Below, in pieces: positions 11,861 through 24,118 of a stretch of 64,000 nucleotides of DNA (position 1 is the first letter of the stretch; each line of letters opens with the position of its first letter). A model generated the notes under the pieces. The model saw only the letters and a list, made by a program, of their open reading frames with translations, did no database searches and was not told where the DNA came from. Position numbers and translations under genes: made by a program. Source of the DNA: Setophaga petechia (taxonomy: Eukaryota; Chordata; Aves; Passeriformes; Parulidae); the NCBI GenBank assembly GCA_024362935.1, contig JANCRA010000003.1, forward strand, positions 47,529,844 through 47,593,843, read 5' to 3'.

Positions 11861-14800
11861 AGGGGGCACAGCAGGTTCCACTCACACCCCCAGGTACACG
11901 AAGATGCTCACAGGAGGAATTATACAATCTCTCTACGTGTGTGTATATATATCTATATATAGTTTATTTCTCACAATCCTGGTAAGAGTTACAGGTGTAC
12001 TTGGGAATCATTTACAGTTTCACAGCATATGGAGTGGCCATACAGCTTGTGATGTGAGTAACATACAGTGTGTAGAGAGCACACGATTCCGACCCATCCA
12101 CCCACCACTCACACAATGGGTTTCCAAAGCTAATACTAGATTCAGCTACGGAGAAAGCCTGGAAAATGTCAGGGTACAGCGTTGGGTGTCGTACAACACT
12201 GTCAGTCACAATGGGACAAGCTAAACTACTTTAAATTTTCAATCTAGTATTTCTAGTCTACCTGCATTATTGCATTTATACGCTTTTTTTGTTTTCAAAG
12301 TCAAAGTAAATAGAATACTATATGGGAAAGGAAAAAATTCTTGACTATTTTAGGATTTGAGCTGCAGCCCATACAAAGTGTCCATAGAAGCATAGACAAG
12401 ATTATAAATTCAACAAGGTATAAATTAGCTGGATAGCTTTGTGTGTAGGTAGGTGTCCATTTCCCTCCAGGAAATGTGTCTAGCAGCATATTGTTTCTGA
12501 GAGCAAAAAAAAACCCCAAACCTTTACCTGTTGAATAAAGGCAAAGATGTGTAAGTGACAAGCAGGTCTGGTTGTACAGGGAAGAAATCAAGGTGTCACT
12601 TGGAAAATTCCTATTGTTTGGAAAACACACTCAGGAGCTGACTCAAAACCCACCAAGGTCATTGGAAAGATGCCTGAGGCTTCCAAAGGAACAGCAGGCA
12701 TTTCAGTCTGACTTCTGAGGGCTTTGGATCAGTCCCTGGAGAAGTAACAGAATCCAAACAAACCAAAACCAAAATAAAAATCCCCTGTAATCTGACCTTC
12801 AATTTCCCTTCCTAAAATTTTAGTTCCTCCACAATCTGATAGCCAACCTGCACTGGAAGAGAGTTGGTTTCCTGGGAAGGTGAAACTGCAACTTTTAAAG
12901 GCTTCAGTTGAAACAGTCCTGGGAAAAGGCACCAGGGTTATGAAGGGCTGCTCAAAACTCAGTAAAGCCAAATTATTCCCGTGTTGGTTGGTTGGTTTTT
13001 AACCAAACAAAATTTTGTGGCACCCTTGTTCTCATCAGCTTGCCCCAGAAGCTTGGCTGCTTGAAGCAGCCATGGCAGAACCAGGGATATGATGCAGGAT
13101 GTGACTGTTGGAAAGGTGAATAAAGATTCCTCTTGTCCTGGTGGGAGCTTTGGTGATGCAGCATCATCACACAGACAGAAAGAACCTATACATTCAGGCT
13201 CGAGATGCTGCACTGGGGCTGAGGAATGGAAAAGTGATGGAACTCTTTGAGAATTGCAAGCTGGGAACAACCAGAAGGGAAATGGGAACAGCCAGTCCAA
13301 AGCTTGTTTAACCCAAGTTATGCTTTTCAGCAGAAAAAAAAACCTATTTCGTTTGAAGAGCATCAAGGAGCAGAGGGCACAAGTTGCAGAGTGCTGCATA
13401 TCCAAGCACACACTGTCCAAGGAGGGAGCAGAGCTGTAGCACAAGGTAGATCCAAACTCATGAGTCTGGAAGGCCAAAGGCTCTGATCTCTCACAGGATT
13501 TTGAGGCCTGTTATGGTCAACTGACTGAAATGTGAATTTTAGAGGCCCAGACGTCCCACAGTTCCCTATCACCCAGCGACACCTGATCGGCTCACTGAGA
13601 TGAGACAATCCTTGCACTTCCTGCACCCTCACCCCTGGCACAACAGCTGATCCTTCCAGGCCAGCAGAAATACATGTTCTCAGCCTCAAAACTTCTCTTT
13701 TCCCTCTGTTTTTGGCACTCCAGAGGGCTGAGGGAGCTGTGGCTGCAGCCAAGTGCAGTGTGTGCTCACAGCATGTCAGCCCTCTCAAGCAGCCAGAACA
13801 CCTCACACCTGACCAACAGGAAAGGACAGGAAGGGACCTCCCTTCCTGGGGACTTGTCATCCATCACAAATCCTGTGGCAGACTTACACCCTCAAAGGTG
13901 AGGGCAGATCAAAGCTCCACACATTCCCTGCTGTGACACACAGTCTGGGGGCCCAGCACTGCCTGTATTTTTGGGGGACCACCCAAAACCTGCCTTAGAC
14001 AACCCAAAATCTGCCCCAGCCTTGGGCTATGGAAAGGCCACATCTGCAGAGCTGCCCAGGAAGAAAGTAGAGAAAGAAAAGGGAATACAGTGCAGTGGCC
14101 AAAGAAGGAGGAAAGAACAAGCAATGAATCAGATCAGAAACCAATGGAACCCTGTAGTTTGCAGCAGCTGAAGATCTGGTGTGAACAGACATCCCAGGAA
14201 TTAGGGAATTTAAAAGGAAATCAGGTTATTGATGGACTCAAAAAGAAGAGGAAGAAGTCATCATAAACCCACTTTATTCAGTGGATTAAACCCCCTTTGA
14301 AGGTTGCTGGATGGGGGCACAGGCTCCAAGGCTTTTTGGGAGTGCCAGCCAAGTGTCACTCATAAGACTCAAAACGTGCCAACAAATCCTCAGCATCAGC
14401 AGATTTCTCCCCAGAACAGTAAAGGACTAAATACCTCCAGTGTAAATAGCAGGAAATATTCCCAATTTCAATGTCCTGCAGGGAGAATTTACTGGAATAC
14501 AGAACTGTTTTGCTCCAGATCAAAGCCAATTTCTCTTGGTGGTGGGAAGTGCCCAACCTGTGTAGCAGAACTGCAGCCGGCTCATGAACATGATGTGACG
14601 CTGCTTCCTGCCCCTACAGACCTCTCCCAGCTTCGTGGTGAAGGGAATGACACCACAACAAGGCCTGGGAAGGGAATCAGGGAATCATTCCTGCTCCGGC
14701 ATGGAGGATGGACCAGGAGGATGGAAGTGCAAGCAGGCTGCATTTGCAGTCCTTGTCATAACGTGAAAAGAGAACAAAGCCCCTCCTGATGTCCTGGCAA

Positions 14801-16771
14801 TTCCCCTGAATCATGCAAAGTTGGTTATAGAAAACTTCAGGTATTTTTCTAACCCTCTAACATTGCTCAGAGCCAGCAGGAATTCATCTGGAAAAGGCAA
14901 TTAGCGGAGGTTAATTTGCATGGCACCAGAGCTCGTCATTTTTGCCTTTTTCTGAGGAAAAGAAAAAGGGGGAAGAGGAATTAAAAGTTAGCATGTCCTT
15001 ACCAAAGCTATTAAGATAATGAAATAGTGCTTTTTCTCTCCACTTCTCTGCTGTGTTCCTTGCACCCTCACAGAATCTTCACCAACTTGAAGCTTTCCAT
15101 GGAGCTGATTGAAATTCCAATCATTTCACCTTTCAAGCATATTTTCATTGCCTTCCTTTTTTGGTTTACTTATCAAAGAATCATTTTCCTCTTCAATCTT
15201 CAGCACTGTTATTTTCAACCAATTCTAAGAATAGTTAGAAGGCCGCTGAATGCTAAACCCCAGTAGCGTTTCCAGGAAAAGTAAGGAATATTTTAAGGCA
15301 TAAATCTCTCTCACCAGCTCCAGGGGCATTTTGGTTGCACTGCTGCTGTTCATACACAAATCCTGATGCCAGTATAAGCAGAGCTGCCTACTAGAAGAGA
15401 CTTCCCTTATGCTCAGCCTAAGGAACGTTTGTGTCAATTGAAAAGTAAATGTGCAATTGAGATGATTTTATGATGACCTGTGATCATATCCCTGGTGCCA
15501 ACAAGAACTCAAAGGCCAGAGCATGGCGAAGCCAGTGGAAAAATTCCCCTTGTTTTCAGTATTCTATGGCTCAACCTTCAAACTCTAGTCCATCAGAGAC
15601 ACAAATGGATGGTTCGTTTATCGCCCAGCCCCCTAAGAAATGCTTCAGGGCAAGTGACTGTTGAGTGCTTTAAGGGAGCCCCAGGTGAACAGGAATGCAT
15701 TCTCACCCTCCCCAAAATGCTGCTGCACAATCCCCTGGCTGCCAGATTTGTTTTCATCCTGCTGCAGCACTGTTAGGAATAACAGGACTTATCTACAGGG
15801 TATTAAATCAGTAGGAAGAGGAAGCAGAAGCATAATCCATTTCATCTCTCTTAAAATAGAAGCAGCAAAAACCTTCTACTGAGTTGTCCAAGACAGCAAA
15901 ATGACATCTTTATATTCAACTGAAATTTATGATTCCCTAACAAGAGATTGAGATCGGGTGCAGTGATTCAATCGAGAGTTTTGGTGATAAACCAAAAGGT
16001 CTGAAACCAGTTTTGCCAATATTTAATTTATCGACTTGATCAAAAGAGTAAACTAGCAATCTAGATCTCTTCAAACCCCAAGCACAGACTCTGATAAGTT
16101 TTAAGTGTTAATTCACTCTCCCCACGGAGATGTCACTGGAAGGACTTCATACCACAAAAACCACACAAAGAAGGACATCAAGCAAATAATGGTGTGTGCT
16201 CAGTACGAGAAAAGACAACTATTTATTTAGCACAGCGAGGTCAGTCATTAAATCCTTCAGCTTCCACAGCTTTGGGGCTGAGAGAGGGGCATTTGCTCCC
16301 TCGGCCTGGTGCTCGCTGGACATTTTTGGCTCAGAACAAAAGCACTGCACAGCCTGGCACAGGAAGGCAGGACAGGAGCTGTTTGCAAGTCAGGGCTGCG
16401 GCGCACTGTGGCATCTACGCTGAATCTGCCCGGCCCAACACTGGAGCCACGCTTGGAAAAGCACTACAGCACAGTCCAGGAGAGTCTAAAAGTGCCTCAT
16501 TTTAAAGCAAAGAGCCCAAAGGACTGCCCAGGGTGGGAGCAGGGCTCGGGGCTCCGAGCACACCACACACTCAGCGCTTCACCAGCCAGACATCCCTTGC
16601 ACTGAGAAGAAACCAGGACTGGAAAGGAATTCAGGACCTGCATGGCGTGGTGGGAATGGCACAGAAGAGACATCATGGACACTTGGTGTGAATGCAGGGA
16701 ACGAAGGAAGGGACATCTCCAGCTTGGATTCTCTCCCCCTCCCAGACTGCAGCAATGCAACACAGAGGTTT

Positions 16772-16843
16772 GTACACACACACACATACACACACAGGAT
16801 GTGCTTCAAGGCACACACACACACACAGACACAGACACAGACA
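16772..16843. repeat. CA/TG microsatellite, interrupted
   Basis: Two CA runs, one just after 16,772 and one after 16,811, separated by about 20 bp of unique sequence. The second run grades into CAGACA repeats. Confidence 0.95.
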
Positions 16844-18002
16844 GGTGTTTTCCAAACCACACTGCCAAAGAGGTGGGTTCCAGGTGCTGAACCTGTACAG
16901 CAGACTGATCACAGGAAGTGGAAAATCCCTTGGGAACAGGACAGACCTCGTTCAAAAACCCCTGACAAAGAGAACATACCAGGCTGGCCGAGCAGGGAGG
17001 GCTCGAATGAGCGCCGTGCCTGACGAGGAGCTGCGGCCCCAACACCACCTCTGTGGTGTTTCTGGATGAAATTGGTGGCCTTGCATCTGAGTGCTCTAAG
17101 GGCAGGCAGGGTTTGGAGATGGAGAAAAGGTTAAGGCCATTGGCTGAGAACTGTTTTTCCCCTCTTCTGTTGCCAAAGGTGAAGACAAGGAAATAAAAAC
17201 ATTTTAGAAAGGAAAACTGGAGACTCGAGTGGGGCAGGTGCTTCACTTTCCTCCCTGATCTATCCATGCTGGTCAGGGCAGAATAGAGAGGTGCTGCTCC
17301 TAATGCCACACTCTGCTGAAAACAATCCTAGGCCAGAGCTGAGAGGGAGGGAGGGGGCAGGAAAGGTGGAAACATCTCTTGAAAACAGAAGTCACTGTCT
17401 GAAAATCACTACCTTACATGGCAAAACATGAACCAGAGCAGGAGGGGGTGATTTCTCTTCCTTCTGAGCAATGTTAGCAAAACTCCCTGTGAAAATTTCC
17501 CTCCAAAGTTGTGCCTCTGAGGGGAGAAGAGGACCCTCCTGCTTCTAACCCTTCCTCAGGCTGTAAGTGACACACTGCTGCTGGGAACACATCCACAGCT
17601 CATGCCAAGAGTGTTTTAGGCTACCAGGATCTCACCTGGAGCTGTAGCCCTGCTTCCCAAAACTCCTGTGAGCCCAACACGCCTGCTCCTGTCTCTGTGC
17701 TGGCAAAGGTGGAGGCATCAACTTCCATCTGCACCAGGACACAGTGTCTGATATTCCCAGAGGCAATACACCTTTGGGAATATTTTCTGAGCTCACTACA
17801 GGAGTAGCCATGCATTCCAAGCCCATGTGCACTCAGATTTGGAGGTAAATAAGACAGACATGAACCAAGAGCAGAATTGCCAGGTCAGGTTATACCCCCA
17901 CACCATTCCATCCAGGCACTGTGCCAGAGGCAGACACTGCATAGGCAGCACCTGAGGAATGAATGATGAATGCACACCCCCCTCTCTCCCTGCAGCCCCT
18001 GA

Positions 18003-18062
18003 ATCCATCCATCCATCCATCCATCCATCCATCCATCCATCCATCCATCCATCCATCCATCC
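18003..18062. repeat. (ATCC)n microsatellite
   Basis: About 15 uninterrupted ATCC units. Read on the minus strand they give an artificial WMDG peptide repeat, which is not a gene. Confidence 0.97.
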
Positions 18063-19637
18063 CAGTTAAAGGTGCATGATGGGCTCTGTAACAGAGCTCA
18101 CCCTGCTGTGTCACAGCCCCTTTCTAATCATCACTCCTGCCCTGCCCATGGGCTGTGGCTGCTGCTGAGCTCCCACTGGACCTCATCTAATCTCTGACCC
18201 CACTTCAACCCAAAATGTAAGGGATTTTTGTAACACTGTTTTGCAGCAGCCTAATGGAAGCTTTCAGAGGCAGAGCTCCTCACCTCTTGCTGTTTAGTGC
18301 TGAGCACAGGCCAAAGCACTAAACACCCTCTCTCCTTCCCCTCACAAGGTCTGGCTTTAAAGCCAAGGTACTCACCCATGAAATCAGGCTGCTCCTGAGG
18401 GCTGGGTATTTGTTTCCATTTCCAAAGTGTGGACGAGTTACAAATCCCTGCTACTACTGTCACAAGAGGGAGGCAAGAAATCCACCCAGGACAGACTCCA
18501 GTGCCCTTGAAGGGGGTTCCCTGGTATAAAGCAGGTAGGTTAGTGCGACTCTCATGGGGTCCCAGGTCCTCTCTGCCCCTAACACCAGCTCATGTCTCCC
18601 CCTTTTCCTGTCTACCCATGTGCTGAGAGACCACAGCCTTCAGTGGGGAAAAAAAAAATCCAGCAAAAGGCCTTATCCAAAGCCCAAAAAAATGAACATC
18701 AATGGTCCAGCAAACCTCGAGGGAGCTTGGACTGAGCCCACAGCACCCTGCAAAGCCCAGCCTAACTTTAGGAAATACTAGATCCAAAACAAAGTCTCTC
18801 TATTCCAAACGCTGCCCACGTGACCCTGGCGAGCCCTGGGATCCCAAAGGCTGCAATGGGACTTCTCTGGGCCACAGCACAGCCCCTCTGGTCACTGTCC
18901 TGCTGGCAGCTCAGCCAGAGGAGTGACCTGATGTGACATCCCAGGCTCACACCGGGCTCTGCCACGCCGCAGCTGCCCTGGCTCCTCCAGAGCACTTCCC
19001 AGGCGGGTGTTCCGAGGTGGGATGATGAGGGGCAGACGCACAGACACCAATTAGGGATCGCCCATGGATGTTGGGTCAGGGAGCTGCCTCTTCCCTGCCA
19101 CTGCCCCTGTGCTTCCCTTGTCCTGGGATGGGGCTGGAAAAACACCCCCAGCCCAGCGTGACAGGAGAGCCAGGCCTTAGCACTCCCCTTCCATCTTCTT
19201 TACCAAAGCCCAAGTTAAAACAGAACCAAACAGAAACCAAAACACAAATTGGGACTCCAAATGGGACGTAGAACACTTTGGACTTGAAAACGGGACTGCA
19301 AGGGGGGGAGGAGGGGTGTCTCCCAGGGAGGACAGCAGGGGAGGGGAGGGGACACCGTCATTTACACCGATCAGGAGAAGCTGTAATCTATACACAGCAG
19401 TATAAGCCAAGATATATTACATGAAAGAACACACTGAGTGCATGGAGTTACCCACAGGGGGTCAGACTGGCACAGTCGTCTTGAACAAGACCCTGGAGTT
19501 GCAGTTGGTGTTTGTTGTTGACCTATCTAGCTCGCTCTCTATATATATAGCTATGTATAGAATTTCTCTGCATGCATTTGTCTCAAAAGGAGCTGTACAG
19601 CTGGGCTGGGTTTCTCATCCCCACCCCGTCTCGGTCT

Positions 19638-20030
19638 TCATTTTTTCCGGGCTAGGAAAGCCACTCCCACAATCACAGCCAGCGCGGCCACCGCCACTCC
19701 TCCGACGATGATCAAGGGCTTCATGTTGTCGAAGAAGCTGCCCGGGGACTCCTCGGAGCTGTTTCCCTTGTGGTCAGAGTCAGGGGACTGCCCGCTGGCC
19801 TCCTGCGTCTCCGTGCCGGCGGGGCTGGGCTTCAGGTTGCTGTGGTTGTTGGCGATGGCAGCGTCACCTCCTGCTTTCTTGGTGGCCGTGGCAGGAGCAG
19901 GCTGCTCTTTGGGGGCCTCCTTCTTGTCGGCATTCGTGGCAGGCCCGGGGTTGGGTTTTTCCGGCTTCCCGGAGCTGGCGGCCTTGGCGTCGGGTTTGTT
20001 TCCGCTTCGGACGTTGCCTTTGGAATCCAT
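19638..20030 (-). CDS. CEND1: CEND1, cell cycle exit and neuronal differentiation protein (BM88)
   Basis: A single coding exon of 393 nt (130 aa). The chosen start is MDSKGNVRSG at 20,028-20,030. The same frame is open upstream, but the family starts here with a short polar stretch. The N-terminal two thirds is Lys/Pro/Ala-rich and low complexity, with the family-typical NNHSNLKP(S/A)P motif. The C-terminus is a tail anchor of about 21 hydrophobic residues (PLIIVGGVAVAALAVIVGVA) ending in FLARKK, like the human end FLVRKK. CEND1 is a neuron-restricted, tail-anchored membrane protein that promotes cell-cycle exit and differentiation. A good acceptor (TTCTTCCCGCTCCAG) gives an exon start at 20,197, leaving 167 nt of 5' UTR with a tiny upstream ORF (ATG TCC AGG TAG). 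The first exon probably lies in the CpG island near 29.5 kb. Confidence 0.95.
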   Translation of the reverse strand: MDSKGNVRSGNKPDAKAASSGKPEKPNPGPATNADKKEAPKEQPAPATATKKAGGDAAIANNHSNLKPSPAGTETQEASGQSPDSDHKGNSSEESPGSFFDNMKPLIIVGGVAVAALAVIVGVAFLARKK

Positions 20031-20367
20031 CCTAGGGGTGCTGTGGGCAGCGGCTGGATAGGTGGGGCTATCCCAGCTCTTCTCCCTCACCCAGCTGCTG
20101 ATGGAAGCAGAGGAGCCACCCGAGCTCAAGGCCTGGGAGAGGCTGTCTTGGGATGCTTGTTACACTGGCAGTGTCCTACCTGGACATGGTACAGCACCTG
20201 GAGCGGGAAGAACAAGGAGAGGTGAGTGACAGGGTAGAGCAAGCCAGTGTTGCTCTGCCTGGAGGTGATGGAGGAGGACAGAAAGGAAGACTGGAAAACT
20301 GTTGGCTCCTTCTTTCAGAACTGTGAACTCCATTCAAAGCATTTGCTACAAGCTTTGTGCCTGTAAC

Positions 20368-20600
20368 AATCACAGAAGCAGAGAACGGCCTGCGTTGGAA
20401 GGGACTTTAAAACTCACCTTGATCATGCCACAGGCAGGGACACCTTCCACTGGATTAGATGGCTCCAAGCCCTGTACAGCCTGGCCTTGGACATTTCCAG
20501 GGATGGGGCAGCCACAGCTTCTCTGGTCAGTGTGTGCCAGGGCCTCAGCACTCTCACAGGGAAGGATTTTTTTCCTAATATCGAACAGGAACATCAAACA
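20368..20600 (-). repeat. CR1 LINE fragment
   Basis: Reverse-oriented CR1: AATCACAGAAGC, GTTGGAAGGGACTTTAAAAC, CAGGGACACCTTCCACTGG, then GGGATGGGGCAGCCACAGC and GGGCCTCAGCACTCTCACAGG. It lies in the presumed CEND1 intron 1. Confidence 0.9.
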
Positions 20601-21892
20601 AATTGGACTGACTGTCATCTATGGCCGCCACTTCTGGGCATCCATAGTGAAGTCCATCCTGGTTGTGTGTGTGAGGTCATTTGTCGGTGATGACAAACTC
20701 ACATCCAACCAAATAAACCTTACTTTGCCTTTGCTCACCCTTTCAAACCCTTCTGGGTAAGGAGACAACAGTGTTCCATGGGAAAGCAGATGGATAGATC
20801 CTTCCTGCCTGTCTCACCCTCCACCCTCCCCTTTTGCAGCACTATCCCAAGGTCCACTTAGGAAGCAGTTAAAATGAGATCTTGTGTGATACTCTCCCTC
20901 CAGATGAGTACTGCAGGAAAAGCAGCATTAGTTTCTCAGTTCTCACAGATAGCAGAGATAAAAGGATTATTTCTACCAGCATATTGGTAGAGCAACGGCA
21001 AAACAAAGTGCCAGATCCTCAGCTGGTGCAAAAGAGAATTGATTGCGTGGATTTACTGCAGAGCTGGATCTCTTGGTGATAGAGACATGTCACTCCTGTC
21101 ATCTCCTTTCAGGGTTTGCTGGACTTGCCCATGGAGCCAAACAGGATGCTGGTGATCATCTGGGGCTATCTTCCCCAGGGAGCTGGTGGAAGCAGTGAAC
21201 AGCACTGCTGCACCACGGGAATTCAACAAAGGGCTTTGAGGGGATGAAAAACTTGTACCACAACAACCTCACCCCACAAAGCTGGCAGGGCAAGGTGAGC
21301 TGAGGATGCTGCATGTCCTGTGGCTGCATGTCCATGTGATGGGAGGAGAGGACAATGCACTGGGCATTTTGCCAGCGGGCTCCGGCAGTTCAACACCACA
21401 TCAGCCCTGAGCTCGGGAAATAAAGAGTAACCAGGATCCGAGCTGCTGGCTCCCTGCTGACCTTCAGGGCTGCCAGGAACCCGCCAGGAGCTTTCTGCCT
21501 GCTAAGTGAAATCAGTGCTCATTGTCTGGATCAAGAGCTGAAGAGGCTCCTCAAAAACCTCAGCCAGCAAAGGTTCCTTCCACAGTGGCTCAGAGGGCAG
21601 ATCACTCCTCTAATGACAGGAACAAGGTCCCAGGATTGTACCAATGATCGGTGCTGCTCACTCTTCTGGGAAAGAGGCTGACAAACATGGGGCTTTCATC
21701 TCCATTTAGGAAGGAGGAAATCTCACAGAAGTGAGAGGTCTGGGACTAGAGCAAAGCTGAGCAACACCTTATGGCTCCTAAGTGTAAGATGGAAACACCT
21801 CCCTCTCCTGCTCTCCCTTGCCAGCCATTGCTTGGTGGCCACCAGCTGCTCCAGTGCCAGTCAGCTAGAGCAGACAGGGAATTGCAGCACAA

Positions 21893-21990
21893 AAATCATG
21901 GAATTCCACAACTCTCACAGAATATCCTAAGCTGGAAGGGACACACCAGGATCTTCCAGCCCAGCTCCTCACACTGCAGTAGGCTTGGTG
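21893..21990 (-). repeat. CR1 LINE fragment
   Basis: Diverged CR1: AATCATGGAATTCC, CACAGAATATCCTAAGCTGG and AAGGGACACACCAGGATC. Confidence 0.75.
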
Positions 21991-23984
21991 ACCATAAAAC
22001 CCCGTATTTCTCATTGACTGCAGCTGGACAGTGCTTGCATTCCCTAGTCTGGGAAACTAAACCCTTTTGGAAAGCCCAAACTGTGCCTCCCTCACAGCTT
22101 GCTGAATGTGTATCAGACACTTGGGCATCCTGTACCACACAAACACCACCCCGGATGCTCCCCCAGCTTCAGACCTCTCTGTGGCTTGGGGCGTGGGAGG
22201 GAAACAAGGGCCTGGCCAAGTGCAAGAATATTTTCCTCTCAGTGCTCATTCTGTGACATTTCTGTAGATACCACCTGCCTCACCTTTTCCTATGCTTCCA
22301 GAGAGCATCCATAGTGCTCTGTCAGCACAAGTCCTACACACATCCAGAGCTGAGGCTGCACACAGTCACTGGCAGGACTCTGATCCTCTGGTTTGGGACC
22401 AATTTATCCTTTTTTTTTTTTTTTTCTCAATCTGGCACAATGATACACAAAGAAATGATAAGTGGAGCCCACAACTGAAACAGGCTCAGAGGTTAAAGCA
22501 GGGAGGGTCAGATTAATCGTGGCATAAATATTAATTTACCTTCTTTGTCACTTTGATATCAGTTAACTGGGCCACTCACACACTCTGACATTCGTGTGGT
22601 TACAGCACACGGACCAAGCATTAAACCTCTGCTCTTTCCCTAAGAAAATCATGTACAGCCTATGGAGATTGTGAGGTAAATCAGGGAGGGCAAACTCACC
22701 TTCTTGCTGAGAAATGGGGATCCTACAAAGCCCAGGCACATCAAGGTTTATACACACCCCTCACTGCTCCACATTCCTGGGGGCACAAAAGCTGGTTTTG
22801 CTTGGAGCCATGGAGCCAGGAGCTTTGTCCTGCTGCCATGCCCTGCACTGCCACAAACAGAATTTCCTGATTCTAAGTGCATTTCCACTAAAAGCAACAC
22901 AAACCCATCACACAGCTTAGAAAAGGTTTTAAAAGATGTAGAAACCAAACTAAGCCAAAAATCAATACCAGCAGTTCTTAAGTGCCTGCATAAAGGGCTT
23001 TTGCTGTGGTTTTCCATCACTGCAAGTAGCCACTGGATCACCCAGCACCTCTCCAGACCCTCTGGCCTGGCTCCTCTCTGGCTCCTGGGTACCCTTAGCA
23101 GCACATCCTCTTCCATCCCAGTACTTAACCTTCTTCTATGTGCTCTTAGCTCCTACCTTGGGAATCATCTCTCTTCTCCATCCTGTACTTCCAAGGGCAT
23201 GACCATGGGCTCATCTTTAAGCACCTCTGTCTCCCCCAGACTGAACAAAGAAGTGCTTTCCTCATTTTAAAAAACTAAGCCTGCATGTGAGGGTTTCCCC
23301 TATTCCTTTGTCTCCTCCTCTTCCCTCATTCCATCACACCAAGTTTTTCTCTAATGACACATTTTTCCTACCTTTGCTTTCTTCTTTATAGCTCCTCACA
23401 TCTTTTCATTCCTCCCTTTTCTCTTGTCAGCTGCTGTCTCTGCCTGTCTACCCATTCCTCCCCCTTCATTTCCCTCTCTGCCTCCTCCACACAGACAGCA
23501 GCACTTGGGAATAAGATTTTGTGGGAGACAGGCTTCATTCCCTCCCTTTTCCCTGCTCCATGCTATTTCTGTTTAACAATCAGTGCCCTTTCTGGAAGGT
23601 TCTCATTGCCAGCAGCTAACCAGCTCTTTCCCAGGCTGGGAAGAGGGAGCTGGCATACTAAAGCCAGGGATGATCAAGGAGAAAAAGGAAAAGGAAAGCC
23701 TTCCAAATTGCAGCTGCTGCAAAGATTGGCACACAAACGCCACAGCTCCCCTGGGATTGCTCTCAAGGTCAGTGCAGTCAGACTCACCCAGTGCAACAAG
23801 CTGCCCTCCACTGGAGCAACAGGCCAGCAGAGGAGCAGCTTCCCTTGGCTCCCTGAAGGGCACTTTCCTGCCTCAAATCCCAGCAAATCACCAAACACAT
23901 CTATTCATCTGTCTCCTGCGTGCACAGATGAAAGCTGCATCAATCCTGCACCGAGCGCAGCGGATGAGTCATTGCTGAGCTGAG

Positions 23985-24118
23985 CCACAACACAGCTCCA
24001 TCAGGATGGCCCCTTCCCTCTGCAGGGACCAGCCCCATCCCAGCTCCAAATCTGTGCCACAGCACAGCTCCATCAGGATGGCCCCTTCCCTCTGCAGGGA
24101 TGCATCCCATCTCCAAAT
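23985..24118. repeat. 72-bp direct tandem duplication
   Basis: CACAGCTCCATCAGGATGG followed by CCCCTTCCCTCTGCAGGGA occurs at 23,991 and again at 24,063. The second unit is slightly shorter. Confidence 0.85.

Larger units (their letters stand above)
10680..19637. other. Intergenic/intronic stretch without recognised genes
   Basis: I find no exon I can name. Longer open frames (for example minus strand 13,363-13,860 and 12,959-13,477) show no domain, and their composition is that of non-coding DNA. Present are a CR1 fragment (11,691-11,860), CA and ATCC microsatellites, and minus-strand AATAAA hexamers near 11,964, 14,273 and 16,213. The right end (about 19,000-19,637) should be CEND1 3' UTR. 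Confidence 0.5.

Noticed and set aside
14356..14556. Minus-strand frame ending in a plausible peptide (AEDLLARFESYE)
   Set aside because: No clear acceptor, no poly(A) signal close by and no recognised family; likely chance.
18003..18062. WMDG-repeat protein on the minus strand
   Set aside because: Translation of an (ATCC)n microsatellite.
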